Shown: piece after piece, positions 8,779 through 17,821 of the stretch
Layout of the letters: each line of letters opens with the position of its first letter
Position numbering within the stretch: the first letter of the stretch is position 1
Assembly: GCA_963717115.1 (NCBI GenBank)
Contig: CAVQVO010000009.1
Location: 1-64,000 of the forward strand
DNA: 64,000 nucleotides
Origin: JBBQUN01 sp963717115
GTDB taxonomy: Bacteria > Actinomycetota > Acidimicrobiia > Acidimicrobiales > SZUA-35
Direction: 5' to 3'
Made by a program: the position numbers and the translations under genes
The notes under the pieces: generated by a model
Told to the model about the DNA's origin: nothing
Database searches by the model: none
What the model saw: the letters and a program-made list of their open reading frames with translations, nothing else

Positions 8779-9329
8779 TGCAGGCCGACTCGCCCAGCAC
8801 CCCGAACGCCGGTCATCATGCGGGCTTGCAGATCCGGGAGCGGACTGATGCTGACTTTGAGCAGTTGGAGATCATCGCTCGCCGAGTCCAGGTAACGGAC
8901 CGGTATCCGATCTACTTGCCAGACGGCGACTTCCAACGCTTTCTGAGCAAACCGGTGTCGACCGCAGCGTGGGTCGCGACGCTCGCTGACCAAGTCGTCG
9001 GCCACGTGGCCCTCAACGACTCCACCTCCGATCCCGTCATGCGAGCAGTCGACGAACTCGGAGACGACAGGCCTGCCCTATACGTCGCTCGTCTCTTGGT
9101 AGACCCAAGCGCTCGACGCACCGGCGGCGGCCGTGCGCTTCTCGACCATGCACGGCGAGAAGCAGAGTCAACTGGGCACATTCCGGCCCTTGACGTGGTC
9201 GACATCCCGACTGCAGCTCCCGCAATCTCGCTCTACCGAGCAGAAGGATGGCGAGAGATCGCACGAGTGAGCTTCGACCTCGCTGACATGCATCTTGACG
9301 AAATTGTGTTCGTCGCACCAACGGCCTGA
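8778..9329 (+). CDS. GNAT-family N-acetyltransferase
   Basis: Transfers an acyl group from acyl-CoA to an amine on an unknown substrate. 183 aa. The acetyl-CoA binding motif A is VARLLVDPSARRTGGGRALLDHA read in two parts: beta-strand VARLLVDP, then the pyrophosphate loop RRTGGGRALL. A later strand (ALDVVDIPTAAPAISLYRAEGW) gives the typical NxxAxxLYxxxGF-like ending with changes. It overlaps the folD stop by one base, so the two genes are probably co-translated. Confidence 0.85.
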   Translation: MQADSPSTPNAGHHAGLQIRERTDADFEQLEIIARRVQVTDRYPIYLPDGDFQRFLSKPVSTAAWVATLADQVVGHVALNDSTSDPVMRAVDELGDDRPALYVARLLVDPSARRTGGGRALLDHARREAESTGHIPALDVVDIPTAAPAISLYRAEGWREIARVSFDLADMHLDEIVFVAPTA

Positions 9330-9763
9330 AGCGTCACTCGCTGACCAGGACCACTCGACATTGGTTGACCTCGACCGCACCGGTGAGAACGCGCCCTCGC
9401 TCGGTGCATCGCGTCCGGGACTATGCGGTGTGCGACTTGGGCCGGAGTAGCGCACCGTCGCCTGGCCGTCATCGCACGACGGCGCTCGAGTCATGAGCGT
9501 CGCCGCGGCGCGCGTCTGCCGGTTCTCACTCTGGCTTCGGTCGGCCGTCGGGCCGTGTTCGGATCGGGCTATTGCCGGCCTGTTAGCTTGGGCACCGACA
9601 GCTCGTAGTCCCGGGCGATGACGCTCCGATCGGCCACCGACTCTCGACGCTGTGTATCGAGTCATGACCACTGCCACATGGGCCTCGAAGTAGAGCGGTC
9701 GGCGACAGCTGGCGTGTCGCCCGCCAGCATCAAGGGACCAGCTGCGCCAGGTAGATAGGACCG
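9330..9763. other. no recognisable gene
   Basis: This is the gap between the GNAT gene and the first RIT recombinase. Frames are arginine-rich and unlike any family. It should contain the left end of the RIT element and the missing N-terminus of recombinase 1, but I found neither the CACATAAT repeat seen at the right end nor coding similarity. Confidence 0.5.
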
Positions 9764-10144
9764 GTGTGGGTCTGGCCTGGGTCGGCTCGGGGAGCTTCGC
9801 GGGGACCGGCGTCGAGGTCAAGCGGGCGGGTGGCTGGTGATGGTGGGGCGTTGTCGGTCGCGGTAAATCGGGGATCGGCGTATGTCACGGCGGGCCTGCG
9901 GGCGTTCCTGCGGTTCTGTCATGTCACCGGGCTGATCTCGCGTCCGCTGGTGGACGCCGTCCCGAAGGTCGCTTCGTGGCGGCTGGCCAGGCTGCCCAAA
10001 GCGGTCGACCCGCCGACCGTCGCGGCGTTGCTGGCGAGCTGTGACCGGCGCAGCACCTATGGCCGACGCGACTTCGCGGTGCTGACGCTGCTCGCCCGGT
10101 TGGGGCTACGTGCCGGGGAGGTGACCTCGCTGCGTTTGGAGGAC
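9764..10144 (+). pseudogene. RIT tyrosine recombinase 1, N-terminal segment
   Basis: First gene of a recombinase trio, split by IS21 element B. This part has the helical core-binding end (YVTAGLRAFLRFCHVTGL), the linker VPKVASWRLARLPKAV, and the catalytic-domain start with the first catalytic Arg in RLGLRAGEVTSLRLED. It stops exactly at the IS21 left end. Removing IS21 and one copy of the GAC duplication joins it in frame to the C-terminal segment at 12451. The first ~30 codons do not look like the family, so the true start is probably lost or shifted. Confidence 0.85.
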
Positions 10145-10278
10145 TGCCCACGCTCACGTGAATCTCCCCGGAGTTGCTCGTTGAAATTCCCCACCCTGTG
10201 GGTCCACCGAAACGGGGTGGGGCTCCTCTCTGCTGGACGTTGCGAGACAGTTCCGGCTGGGAGAGGAGCCCGTCCCTG

Positions 10279-11600
10279 ATGATCACACAGGGAGAAGACG
10301 TGGAGATCCACGCATTGAAGAAGCAGGGGTGGTCGATCAGCTGCGATCGCCCGTCATGTCGGCCGGGACCGTAAGACGGTTCGGGCCTATCTCAACGGCG
10401 ACCGCCAGGTCGGCGTGCGGGCGAGGCCCGACGAGGAGGTCGATCCGTTCGATCTGATCGAGCCGTATGTGCGCCAGCGCCTGGCCGATGATCCGCATCT
10501 GCGGGCCACGGTGTTGTTCGCGGAGGTGCAGGCGTCTGCCCGGCGGGCTATGGGCGGGCGTATCAGACCTTCACCCGCCAGATCCGCGACCGTGAGCTCC
10601 GGCCGCATTGCGAGGCGTGCACCGGGTCGAAGGGCCGGGCCCATGTCGACATCGAGCATCCGCCGGGTGAGGAGATCCAGTGGGACTGGCTCGAGCTGCC
10701 GGCGACGCCGTGGGGCGACCAAGGCCTACGTGTTGGTCGGGGCGTTGTCGTACTCGGGGAAGTTCCGGTGCTGGTTCTCCGAGTCCGATGACCAGGCCCA
10801 TCTCGTCGTCGGGATCCACGAGGTGCTCGCGTCGGCTGGGCGGCACGGCGAAGCGTTGGCGGGTCGATCGGATGGCCACGGTCATCAAGCCCGGCACGAG
10901 CGAGGTGCAGCGCAGCTTCGCGCCGGTCGCGAAGCATTACGGGGTCGGGGTCGATCCGTGTCCGCCACGGCACGGCAACCGCAAGGGCGTGGTCGAGAAA
11001 TCGATCGACTATCTGACCCAGAGCTGGTGGCGGACAGCCCGGGTCGCGATCGCTCGCCGATGCGCAGGCGTCGCTGGATCGCTGGTGTGTCGAGGTCGCC
11101 GATCAGCGGCTCCGCAGACCGCGACGAGGCCGAGCGGTGACCGTCGCCGAAGCCGCCGCGGCCGAGCCGCTGCTGGCGCTGCCGGCGGCCGGGTTCCCGG
11201 TCACGATCGAACTCGAGCGGGTCGTCGCGGCGAACGCGTTGGTGTCGATCTGGGGGAACCGCTACTCGGTTCCGCCCGGCCTGGTCGGCGCGACCGTGAG
11301 GTCAGGCACCGTCACGGCACCGACAGCATCGACATCGCCGCCTCCGGGCGGGTGATCACCACCCACCGGCTGGCGCCGCCGGGCGCGCATCGGGTCGTCC
11401 GGCTGCCTGAGCACACCGCAGCGCTCGAGAACGTCGTGCTCGGCCGAGTTCACCACTGCCAGGCCCTGCGCCACGAAGCTGAACCGGCCACCGTCGCCGG
11501 CAGCGTTGGCGATCGCTGCCCAGCTCGGCGCCGAGGCCGCGGCCGACCCGGTGTCGATCTCGACGTCTACCGGCGCCTCGTCGAAGGCGACGCCTCATGA
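10279..11600 (+). pseudogene. istA: IS21-family IstA (element B), frameshifted
   Basis: Transposase of element B. Coherent blocks occur in changing frames: HALKKQGWSIS, then KTVRAYLNGDRQVGVRARP in the next, then EEIQWDWLELP with the first catalytic Asp, FRCWFSESDDQAHLV, RVDRMATVI with the second Asp, HGNRKGVVEKSIDYL with the Glu, and GNRYSVPPGLVGATV at the C-terminal beta domain. At least four frame changes are needed, so no intact protein is encoded as written. The ATG at 10279 follows the terminal repeats. It overlaps istB by ATGA at 11597. Confidence 0.8.
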
Positions 11601-12381
11601 GCCGCGACAGCCTCTACCAGCAACTCCGGACCCATCTCGCCTACCTGAAACTCGGCGCCGCCGCCGAAGCGCTCCCCGCAGCGTTGGACCGGGCGATGAA
11701 GGAGAAGCAGAACCCGACCGAGTTCCTCGAAGCCCTCCTCGCGGTCGAGGTCGAAGCGACCGAAGCACGCCGCCTCGCCGGCCGGATGCGGTTCGCGAAC
11801 TTCCCGACCCCGTGGCGCCTCGACGACTTCGACTTCGCCGCCCAACCCTCGCGTCGACGAAGCGTTGATGCGTGACCTCGCCGTCGTGCCGGTTCGCCGA
11901 CGACGCCACCAACGTCTTGTTCATCGGCCCGCCCGGCGTCGGCAAGACCATGCTCGCCACCGCCCTCGGCCACGCCGCCGTCGACCAGGGTCTGCGCGTC
12001 TACTACTGCACCGCCGCCGACCTCGCCGCCCGCTGCCGCAAAGCCGCCATCGAAGGACGATGGGCCACCACCATGCGGTTCTACGCCGGACCGACCGTGT
12101 TGATCATCGACGAGCTCGGCTACCTCCCCATGCCCGCCGATGACGCCAACGCCCTGTTCCAGGTCATCGCCCAGCGCTACCTCAAAGGCTCCATCATCCT
12201 CACCACCAACCGAGGCGTCGGATCCTGGGGCGACATCTTCGACGACACCACCGTCGCCGCCGCCATGCTCGACCGGCTCCTGCACCGCTCCGTCGTGTTC
12301 AACATCACCGGCGACAGCTACCGCCTCCGCGAACACCAAGCCCGCAACCGACGACTCACCCAAGGAGGCACCCCGACCTAG
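11597..12381 (+). CDS. istB: IS21 helper ATPase IstB (element B), two +1 shifts
   Basis: AAA+ helper of IS21 transposition. It has an N-terminal helical region (YLKLGAAAEALPAAL), an intact Walker A (GPPGVGKTMLA), Walker B (VLIIDELGYLPM) and sensor ending (ITGDSYRLREH). Two single extra bases, near 11850 and 11890, separate the parts. Removing both gives exactly 261 codons, the normal IstB length, so these may be consensus errors. Confidence 0.82.
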
Positions 12382-12450
12382 AATCCACCCACCCACGGGT
12401 GGGGAATTTCGGCGAGCACAACTGGGGAATTTCAGCGAGCGGCGGCAGAC

Positions 12451-12876
12451 ATCGACTGGCGGGCCGGGGAGGTCCTGATCCGGGGCAAGGGGTCACGTCT
12501 GGAACGGCTCCCGCTGCCCGCCGACGTGGGCGAAGCGGTGGCCGCCTGGTTGCGGCGCGGGCGGCCTGATTGCCAGGCCCGTGAGGTGATCACCCGTGTT
12601 CGGGCACCGCACGGGCCGCTCACAGCGGGCGGGATCGCAGCGATCGTGCACGCCTCGTGTGTGCGAGCCGGAGTGAATCACATCAACGCGCACCGGCTGC
12701 GTCACAGCGCAGCCACCGAGATGCTGCGAGCGGGAGCCGGTCTGGTCGAGATCGGCCAGGTGCTACGCCACCGCAGCCTGGGCACGACCGCGATGTACGC
12801 CAAGGTTGATCGGGACGGCCTGCGCGAGGTGGCCTCACCGTGGCCCGGGTCGACGCCGACGGCGGTGAACCGATGA
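12451..12876 (+). pseudogene. RIT tyrosine recombinase 1, C-terminal segment
   Basis: Continues the gene broken at 10144 in the same frame, starting IDWRAGEVLIRGKGSRLERL. Catalytic residues present are the Lys-bearing hairpin (RGKGSRLERLPLP), HRLRHSAATEML (His and Arg), VLRHRSLGTTAMYAK (second His and nucleophile Tyr). The stop overlaps recombinase 2 by ATGA at 12873. Confidence 0.85.
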
Positions 12877-13802
12877 AGCCGCTGAGCGAAGAACTGGCGG
12901 ACTACCTGGTGCTGCGACGCTCGATGGGGTTCAAGGTGGCACGAGCCGAGAAGCTGCTCGGCCAGTTCGTCGCCCACTGCGAACAGACCGGCGCCGAAGC
13001 GGTGACGATTGAGGTCGCGCTCGCGTGGGCGACCCTGCCCGAGGCAGCCAGCACCAGCTGGGTCTGTCATCGACTCGGGGTGGTCCGCGCTTTCAGCCGC
13101 TACCTGGCCCTGGTCGATGACCGCACCCAGGTCATCCCCACCAACCTGGTCCCGCATCGCCCGGCGCGTGCCACACCGTTTCTCTACACCGAAGACCAAG
13201 TGCTGGCCATGATGGCCGCCGCCGCCGCCATCTTCAGATCGCCGGTGCGCCAAGGGACCTTCGAGACGATCGTCGGGCTGCTGTGGGCGACCGGGATGCG
13301 TATCGGTGAGGCGCTCGGCCTCGACCGCAGCGACGTGGATCTGTCCGGCGGTGTGCTGGTCGTGCGTGACTCCAAGTTCGCCAAGACCCGCGAGCTACCA
13401 CTGCACCCGACGACGACCGTCGCGCTGGCCGGTTACGCCAGATAACGCGCCCGCTGGTTCCCCCGAGACAGCACCGACGCGTTCTTCGTGTCCGCCGCAG
13501 GAACCAGGGTGCTCTACTGCAACTTCCACCTCGGCTTCAAAGAGCTGGTCCAGCGGGCCGGGGTCGAGGCCCGGTCGCGATCGTGTCGGCCGAGGCCGCA
13601 TGATCTCAGGCACGCCTTCGCGGTCAGGACCCTGATCGGCTGGTATCGGACCGGCGTCGACGTCGAGGCGAACCTCCCGAAGCTGTCCACCTACCTGGGC
13701 CACGTCCTGCCGGCCAACACCTACTGGTATCTGTCCGCCGCGCCCGAACTCCTCGCGCTCGCCGCGCAGCGTCTCGAAGCGGCCAGCGAGGAACAGCCAT
13801 GA
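12873..13802 (+). pseudogene. RIT tyrosine recombinase 2 with in-frame ochre stop
   Basis: Second recombinase of the trio, 309 codons. The N-terminal core-binding domain includes YLVLRRSMGFKVARAEKLLG. The catalytic domain shows TGMRIGEALGLD (first Arg), HDLRHAFAVRTL (His, Arg) and TYLGHVLPANTYWYLS (His, Tyr). A TAA at 13443-13445 after GYAR interrupts it, but both sides stay in the same frame, so this is a nonsense substitution (probably CAA to TAA) rather than an indel. As written the product lacks the active site. The start overlaps recombinase 1 and the stop overlaps recombinase 3, both by ATGA. Confidence 0.88.
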
Positions 13803-14788
13803 CCAACCTCGCCCCGACCCTGCAAGCGTTCTTCACCGAACGGCTCCTCGCTCAGCGTCACGCCAGCCCCCACACCATCGCCGCCTACCGGGACACCTTC
13901 CGGCTCCTGCTCGGCTTCGCCCAAGATCGGCTCGGCGCCGCTCCGTCCAAGCTGCAAGTCCCCGACCTTGACGCCAACCTCATCGGGGCGTTCCTGGACC
14001 ACCTCGAGACCGAGCGGGCCAACAGCGTCCGCACCCGCAACGCCCGCCTCGCCGGGATCCACTCCTTCTTCCGTTACGCGGCGCTGCGCCACCCCGAACA
14101 CGCCGCCATGATCGAACGGGTCCTGGCCGTCCCCCCGAAACGATTCGAGCGCCGCACCGTATCGTTCCTCACCGACGTCGAGGTCGACGCGCTACTCGCC
14201 GCTCCCGACCCCAGCACCTGGCTCGGCCGACGCGACCACGCGCTCCTGCTCACCGCCATCCAGACCGGGCTGCGGGTCACCGAGTTGGCCAACCTCACCT
14301 GCGCCGACGTCGTCCTTGCCACCGGCGCTCACGTCCGCTGCGTCGGCAAAGGCCGCAAGGAACGGGCCACGCCGCTCACGACGATCACCGTCGAGGTCCT
14401 CCGAGCCTGGCTGACCGAACGGCGACCCGGCCCAGCCGAGCCGCTGTTCCCGACCACACCTGGTCGACCGATCAGCCGCTACGGCATCAACGCCATCATC
14501 GACCGACACGTCCACACCGCGAGCGCAGCCTGCCCGGCCCTGGCCACCAAAGGCGTCTCTGCCCACACCCTCCGGCACACCGCCGCCATGCGGCTCCTCC
14601 ACGCCGGTGTCGACACCACCGTCATCGCGCTTTGGCTCGGCCACGAATCCGTCGAGACCACCCAGATGTACGTCCACGCCGACCTCACCCTCAAGGAACG
14701 AGCCCTGTCCAGGACCACCCCGATCGGCATCCCGCCCGGGCGCTACCGACCCGCCGACGATCTCCTGGCCTTCCTCGAAGCCCTCTGA
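13799..14788 (+). CDS. RIT tyrosine recombinase 3
   Basis: Intact third recombinase, 329 aa. The N-terminal SAM-like domain includes SPHTIAAYRDTFRLLLGF and RNARLAGIHSFFRYAA. The catalytic domain has TGLRVTELANLT (Arg), GKGRKERATPL (Lys), HTLRHTAAMRLL (His, Arg), LWLGHESVETTQMYVH (His and nucleophile Tyr). All catalytic residues are present, so this enzyme alone could be active. RIT elements are thought to need all three partners for movement. Confidence 0.92.
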   Translation: MTNLAPTLQAFFTERLLAQRHASPHTIAAYRDTFRLLLGFAQDRLGAAPSKLQVPDLDANLIGAFLDHLETERANSVRTRNARLAGIHSFFRYAALRHPEHAAMIERVLAVPPKRFERRTVSFLTDVEVDALLAAPDPSTWLGRRDHALLLTAIQTGLRVTELANLTCADVVLATGAHVRCVGKGRKERATPLTTITVEVLRAWLTERRPGPAEPLFPTTPGRPISRYGINAIIDRHVHTASAACPALATKGVSAHTLRHTAAMRLLHAGVDTTVIALWLGHESVETTQMYVHADLTLKERALSRTTPIGIPPGRYRPADDLLAFLEAL

Positions 14789-14871
14789 TTATGTGAACAC
14801 CCCGCTTCGGACCAACCCGACTCACGCAGCCCGACCGTCGCAATTCCACATAATCCGGTCGTCCACATAAT
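14786..14871. repeat. right terminus of the RIT element
   Basis: Immediately after recombinase 3 come GATTATGTGAAC and, about 60 bases on, CACATAATCC and CACATAATGG. The octamer CACATAAT is thus present twice directly and once inverted. The last copy ends at 14871, where similarity to the IS256 transposase begins, so this is the probable recombination end. Confidence 0.6.
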
Positions 14872-15721
14872 GGATCTGACACCGCTGAATGAGCGCGAGG
14901 TCACCGAACACTGACCGCACCCCGGCGGCGAGCGCCTTGGCGCCGTCGATCACGACGAACAGCCCCCGGCTGAAGTCGATGCCCCGGTCGACGATGTCGG
15001 CCAACAGGGCGGTCACGACGGTCTTGTTCTCGGTGTCACCGAGCCGCAGGCCGACGGGGACCTTGGTGCCATCGGCTGTCACCACCAGGGCGACCACGCA
15101 CATCTGCCCGGCGAAGTCGACGCCGTCGATCATCAACACCGCCGCGTCCAGGCCCGACAGGTCACGACCCAGCAGCTCGTCAAGGGCTCGCTTCGTGCCG
15201 GTCACGAACCGTCGCGACACCGCCGACTTCGACGTCGACGACGCTGCCTGACGGGCCTTGGCACCGATCGGATCACCGGCTCGCGTGAGGGATCGGGTGG
15301 CGACACCGGCCAGCATCCGCTCGACGGCGACCCGGTTGAGCAGGTCGCCCTGGGAGAAGATGCCATACGACGTCAAGCCGACCTCACCAGCGCGCTGACC
15401 GTTGTCGACGGCGTGCACGCGTGGCCGGCGGATCGGCAGGCGCTGGCCGCCCATCACCACCGACGTCGGCGACGTCCCGCCGCGGACATGATCACGCTCC
15501 GGGTCGCGGGCGTTCCACGCTCCGCACAGCGCGTCGGCTTCTTCGTTCATGATCGCCAACGCCGTCGCGAGCCCGGCCTCGACCGCCACGGCCATCAGGC
15601 CCTCACGGCACGCTTCGGCGATCCCGCCCAACGTCACCGCGAGGCTGTCGGGCACGAAGCTCGCGAGTGCTTCGTCGGTCGAATCGACCAGCCGCACGGC
15701 CGGTCCGTCTACGTTCTTCAT
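14872..15721 (-). pseudogene. IS256-family (Mutator-type) transposase, C-terminus cut off by the RIT element
   Basis: DDE transposase of the Mutator superfamily. The N-terminal part starts MKNVDGPAVRLVD. The core motifs VLMIDGVDFAGQMC (first Asp), GLFVVIDGAKALAAGV (second Asp) and LIQRCQIH are all family signatures. Right after QIH the frame enters RIT terminal sequence and stops at 14822; the family normally continues about 100 residues with the catalytic Glu. The gene is therefore truncated and dead. I did not find the missing piece left of the RIT element. Confidence 0.85.
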
Positions 15722-15806
15722 CAGGTGGTCCCTTTCCTTCAGGTCGTTGTGGAAGACCTCCTGACGATGCCTCACCGGCACCGCCCGGAGGGGGACCACC
15801 ACCCCA

Positions 15807-16760
15807 CTACTTCAACAACTCCCGGGACAACCTCCAGCTGGTGCGTGACGCGCCGGCGACGAACGCAGCAACGATGTAGGTCGCGTGACGGTCCAACGAT
15901 TGGCGGGCCCGGTCGTAGCGCATCGTCGTGCGGGGGTCGGCGTGGCTCGCAGCTTCTTGGACATCGCGGAGTGGGACACCGGCGTCGAGGGCGGCGGTGA
16001 TGAACGAGTGCCGCAGGCTGTGCGGCGAGATCCGTTTCGTGATCCCGGCCCGCTTCGCCAACCGCTTCACGGTCCGATCCGCCGCGTAGCGGTCCATGCG
16101 CTGACCGTTGGCTCCGAGGAAGATCGGCCCGGTGCTGCGTTCCTCGATGTACAGGTCCAACGTCCGGCCGGTCCGTGGAGCGAGCGGGATGATGACGTGC
16201 TTGCCGCCCTTGCGAACGATCGCCAACGTCCGATGACCGCGGTCCATGTCCATCGACTCGATGTCGGCGCCCAGCGCTTCAGAGATCCGCAACCCGTTCA
16301 GCGCGAGCAGCGAGATCAATGCGTGATCCCGCGCGCTGCCGAGACCGGCCTGCACGAGGAAGCCGCCGAGTTCGTTGCGGTCCAACCCGAGGGTTCGTGA
16401 CTCGGTATCGACTTTGGGTCGGCGGACGTTGGCGGCCGGGTTGCGCTCGAGGATCCCTTCGACGTGGCAGTACCGGTAGAACGAGCCGAGCGTGGAGAGC
16501 CGCCTCGCGACGGTGGAACGCATCCGTCCGTCAGCTTCCATCGTGCGTCCGAAGATCTCGAGATGCGCCCGACGGACTTCGAGGAGGCGTACGTCGTTGG
16601 TGATGCACCACTCGATGAACAACCGGAGGTCGGTCGTGTAGCTGATCGGTGTGTTGCCGGTGTAGCCGGCGAGGAACCCGGCGATCGCACCGCGGTCGGT
16701 CGCGTTCAACGGTTCGTCGAGGCGAACGAGTTCGACGGTGGTGACTTGAGATGTGGCCAT
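15807..16760 (-). CDS. tyrosine-type site-specific recombinase (XerC/D-like)
   Basis: Complete integrase of 317 aa. The N-terminal SAM-like domain includes TPISYTTDLRLFIEWC and RRLSTLGSFYRYCHVEG. The catalytic residues are NGLRISEALGADI (Arg), AIVRKGGKHVIIPL (Lys), SPHSLRHSFITAAL (His, Arg) and ASHADPRTTMRYDRA (His, Tyr). The ATG at 16760 follows a strong AAGGAGG. Unlike the RIT trio it stands alone and on the other strand, so it probably belongs to a different element. Confidence 0.9.
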   Translation of the reverse strand: MATSQVTTVELVRLDEPLNATDRGAIAGFLAGYTGNTPISYTTDLRLFIEWCITNDVRLLEVRRAHLEIFGRTMEADGRMRSTVARRLSTLGSFYRYCHVEGILERNPAANVRRPKVDTESRTLGLDRNELGGFLVQAGLGSARDHALISLLALNGLRISEALGADIESMDMDRGHRTLAIVRKGGKHVIIPLAPRTGRTLDLYIEERSTGPIFLGANGQRMDRYAADRTVKRLAKRAGITKRISPHSLRHSFITAALDAGVPLRDVQEAASHADPRTTMRYDRARQSLDRHATYIVAAFVAGASRTSWRLSRELLK

Positions 16761-16829
16761 GGTGGCCTCCTTGGTGATCCAGCCCCTTCACGGGACGGGA
16801 ACCAAGGATCGGCGGCAACGACACCGCAC

Positions 16830-17444
16830 GTTACGGGCCGTTGACACCGCCGAAGCACTCGCAGGCTACGACCGGATCCTTGAACTCGATCTCGAACACA
16901 TCCCACGCTATCGACGGGTCCCTCCACAAGGCACCCTACGGCGGAGAAGGAACCGGCAAAAGCCCTGTCGACAGGGCAAAACTCGGGTGGAAGTGGTCCG
17001 TGGCAGCCGACGCCAAAGGCATCCCGATCGGCTGGGCGATCGACGGCGCCAACCGCAACGACGTGAAGCTCTTGGGCCCGACCCTCTACGCAGTCGCAGC
17101 CGCCGGGCTCCTCGAAGACATCGGGACCCTGTCCCTCGATCGGGGCTATGACTACCCCGCCATCCGCGCCGGTCTCCACGCCCGTGGCCCTCACCGACCT
17201 CGACATCCAGAGGCGAGGCACGAAGCCCGAGCCCGGACAAGCGCACCGACTGACCCTCGGGCAGCGATGGATCGTCGAAGCAACCAACACCTGGTGGTCC
17301 AACTACGGACAACTCCGCCGCAACACCGACCGCCGCGAACGCCACCGACACGCAGCCCTACGCCTCGCCACAACCGTGCTGATCATCGGGCGACTCATCG
17401 ACTACCGCAACCGCTGGAGCCCCAACCCGGCACCTACCCGCTGA
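16830..17444 (+). pseudogene. IS5-family transposase fragment, frameshifted
   Basis: C-terminal two thirds of an IS5/IS4-superfamily DDE transposase. The blocks are EALAGYDRILELDLEHI, then AIDGSLHKAPYGGEG (first Asp) in the next frame, WAIDGANRNDVKLLGPTL, LSLDRGYDYPAIRAGL (second Asp), and after another frame change RWIVEATNTWWSNYGQLR (catalytic Glu) and TTVLIIGRLIDYRNRW. The N-terminus is missing and the recombinase promoter lies where it should be. Inactive. Confidence 0.8.
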
Positions 17445-17630
17445 AGATGTTGCCGTCGTCGACGAGGACGTGGTCGACACCGACGTGGCGGAGGGCGTCG
17501 ACGCTGTCAGTGTTGCGGGTGGTGGACAGCACGGTCATGCCGAGCCGTTTGGCGAACACTGCGGTGGCCATCCCGATCGACGACGTGCCACCACGAATGA
17601 GAATCGTCTGGCCGGCTCGGGCGTCGAGTC
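17434..17630 (-). pseudogene. fragment of a zinc-binding alcohol dehydrogenase / quinone oxidoreductase
   Basis: A 60-codon piece reading AGQTILIRGGTSSIGMATAV then FAKRLGMTVLSTTRNTD. This is the Rossmann nucleotide-binding segment of MDR-family quinone reductases (GGTSSIGMA fits GxxxxVG). It has no start, runs into a stop at both ends, and directly abuts the IS5 fragment, so it is a broken host gene. Confidence 0.7.
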
Positions 17631-17821
17631 AGAGCCTATGTGACCACGTCGTGATCACCACTGGAAGCGTGTCGAAGGTCGATCACCCGTCGCCCTCCTT
17701 GCTCGTCAATCGCCGCTGAAGCGGTTTGCCGAGCGCGTGCGCCTCCCGGAGATAGTGCCTACCGCCGGTCTGCTTGCCGTCGACCGCCATGTTCGGTGCC
17801 TCGAGTAGATCGTGAGACCAG

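Larger units (their letters stand above)
10145..12447 (+). mobile_element. IS21-family element B inside recombinase 1
   Basis: A second IS21-type element unrelated in sequence to element A. The ends, read inward, are TGCCCACGCTCACGTGAATC on the left and TGCCGCCGCTCGCTGAAATT on the right. Both lead into GAAATTCCCCACCC repeats. It is flanked by GAC on both sides (GGAGGAC before, GACATCG after), a 3-bp target duplication. It carries istA and istB, both with frame changes. Confidence 0.85.
9764..14871 (+). mobile_element. recombinase-in-trio (RIT) element, split by IS21
   Basis: Three adjacent tyrosine recombinase genes of different subfamilies, each overlapping the next by ATGA (12873 and 13799). 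That is the hallmark of RIT elements. The right terminus carries CACATAAT repeats and abuts a truncated IS256 transposase. The left terminus is not recognised. Recombinase 1 is interrupted by IS21, recombinase 2 has an in-frame TAA, and only recombinase 3 is intact, so the element looks dead. Confidence 0.8.

Noticed and set aside
9330..9821. Minus-strand open frame between the GNAT gene and RIT recombinase 1
   Set aside because: Composition is shadow-like, it overlaps the recombinase antisense, and no family match was seen.
13443..13445. Recoding of the stop in RIT recombinase 2
   Set aside because: The codon is TAA, not TGA, and there is no hairpin signal; nonsense mutation is simpler.
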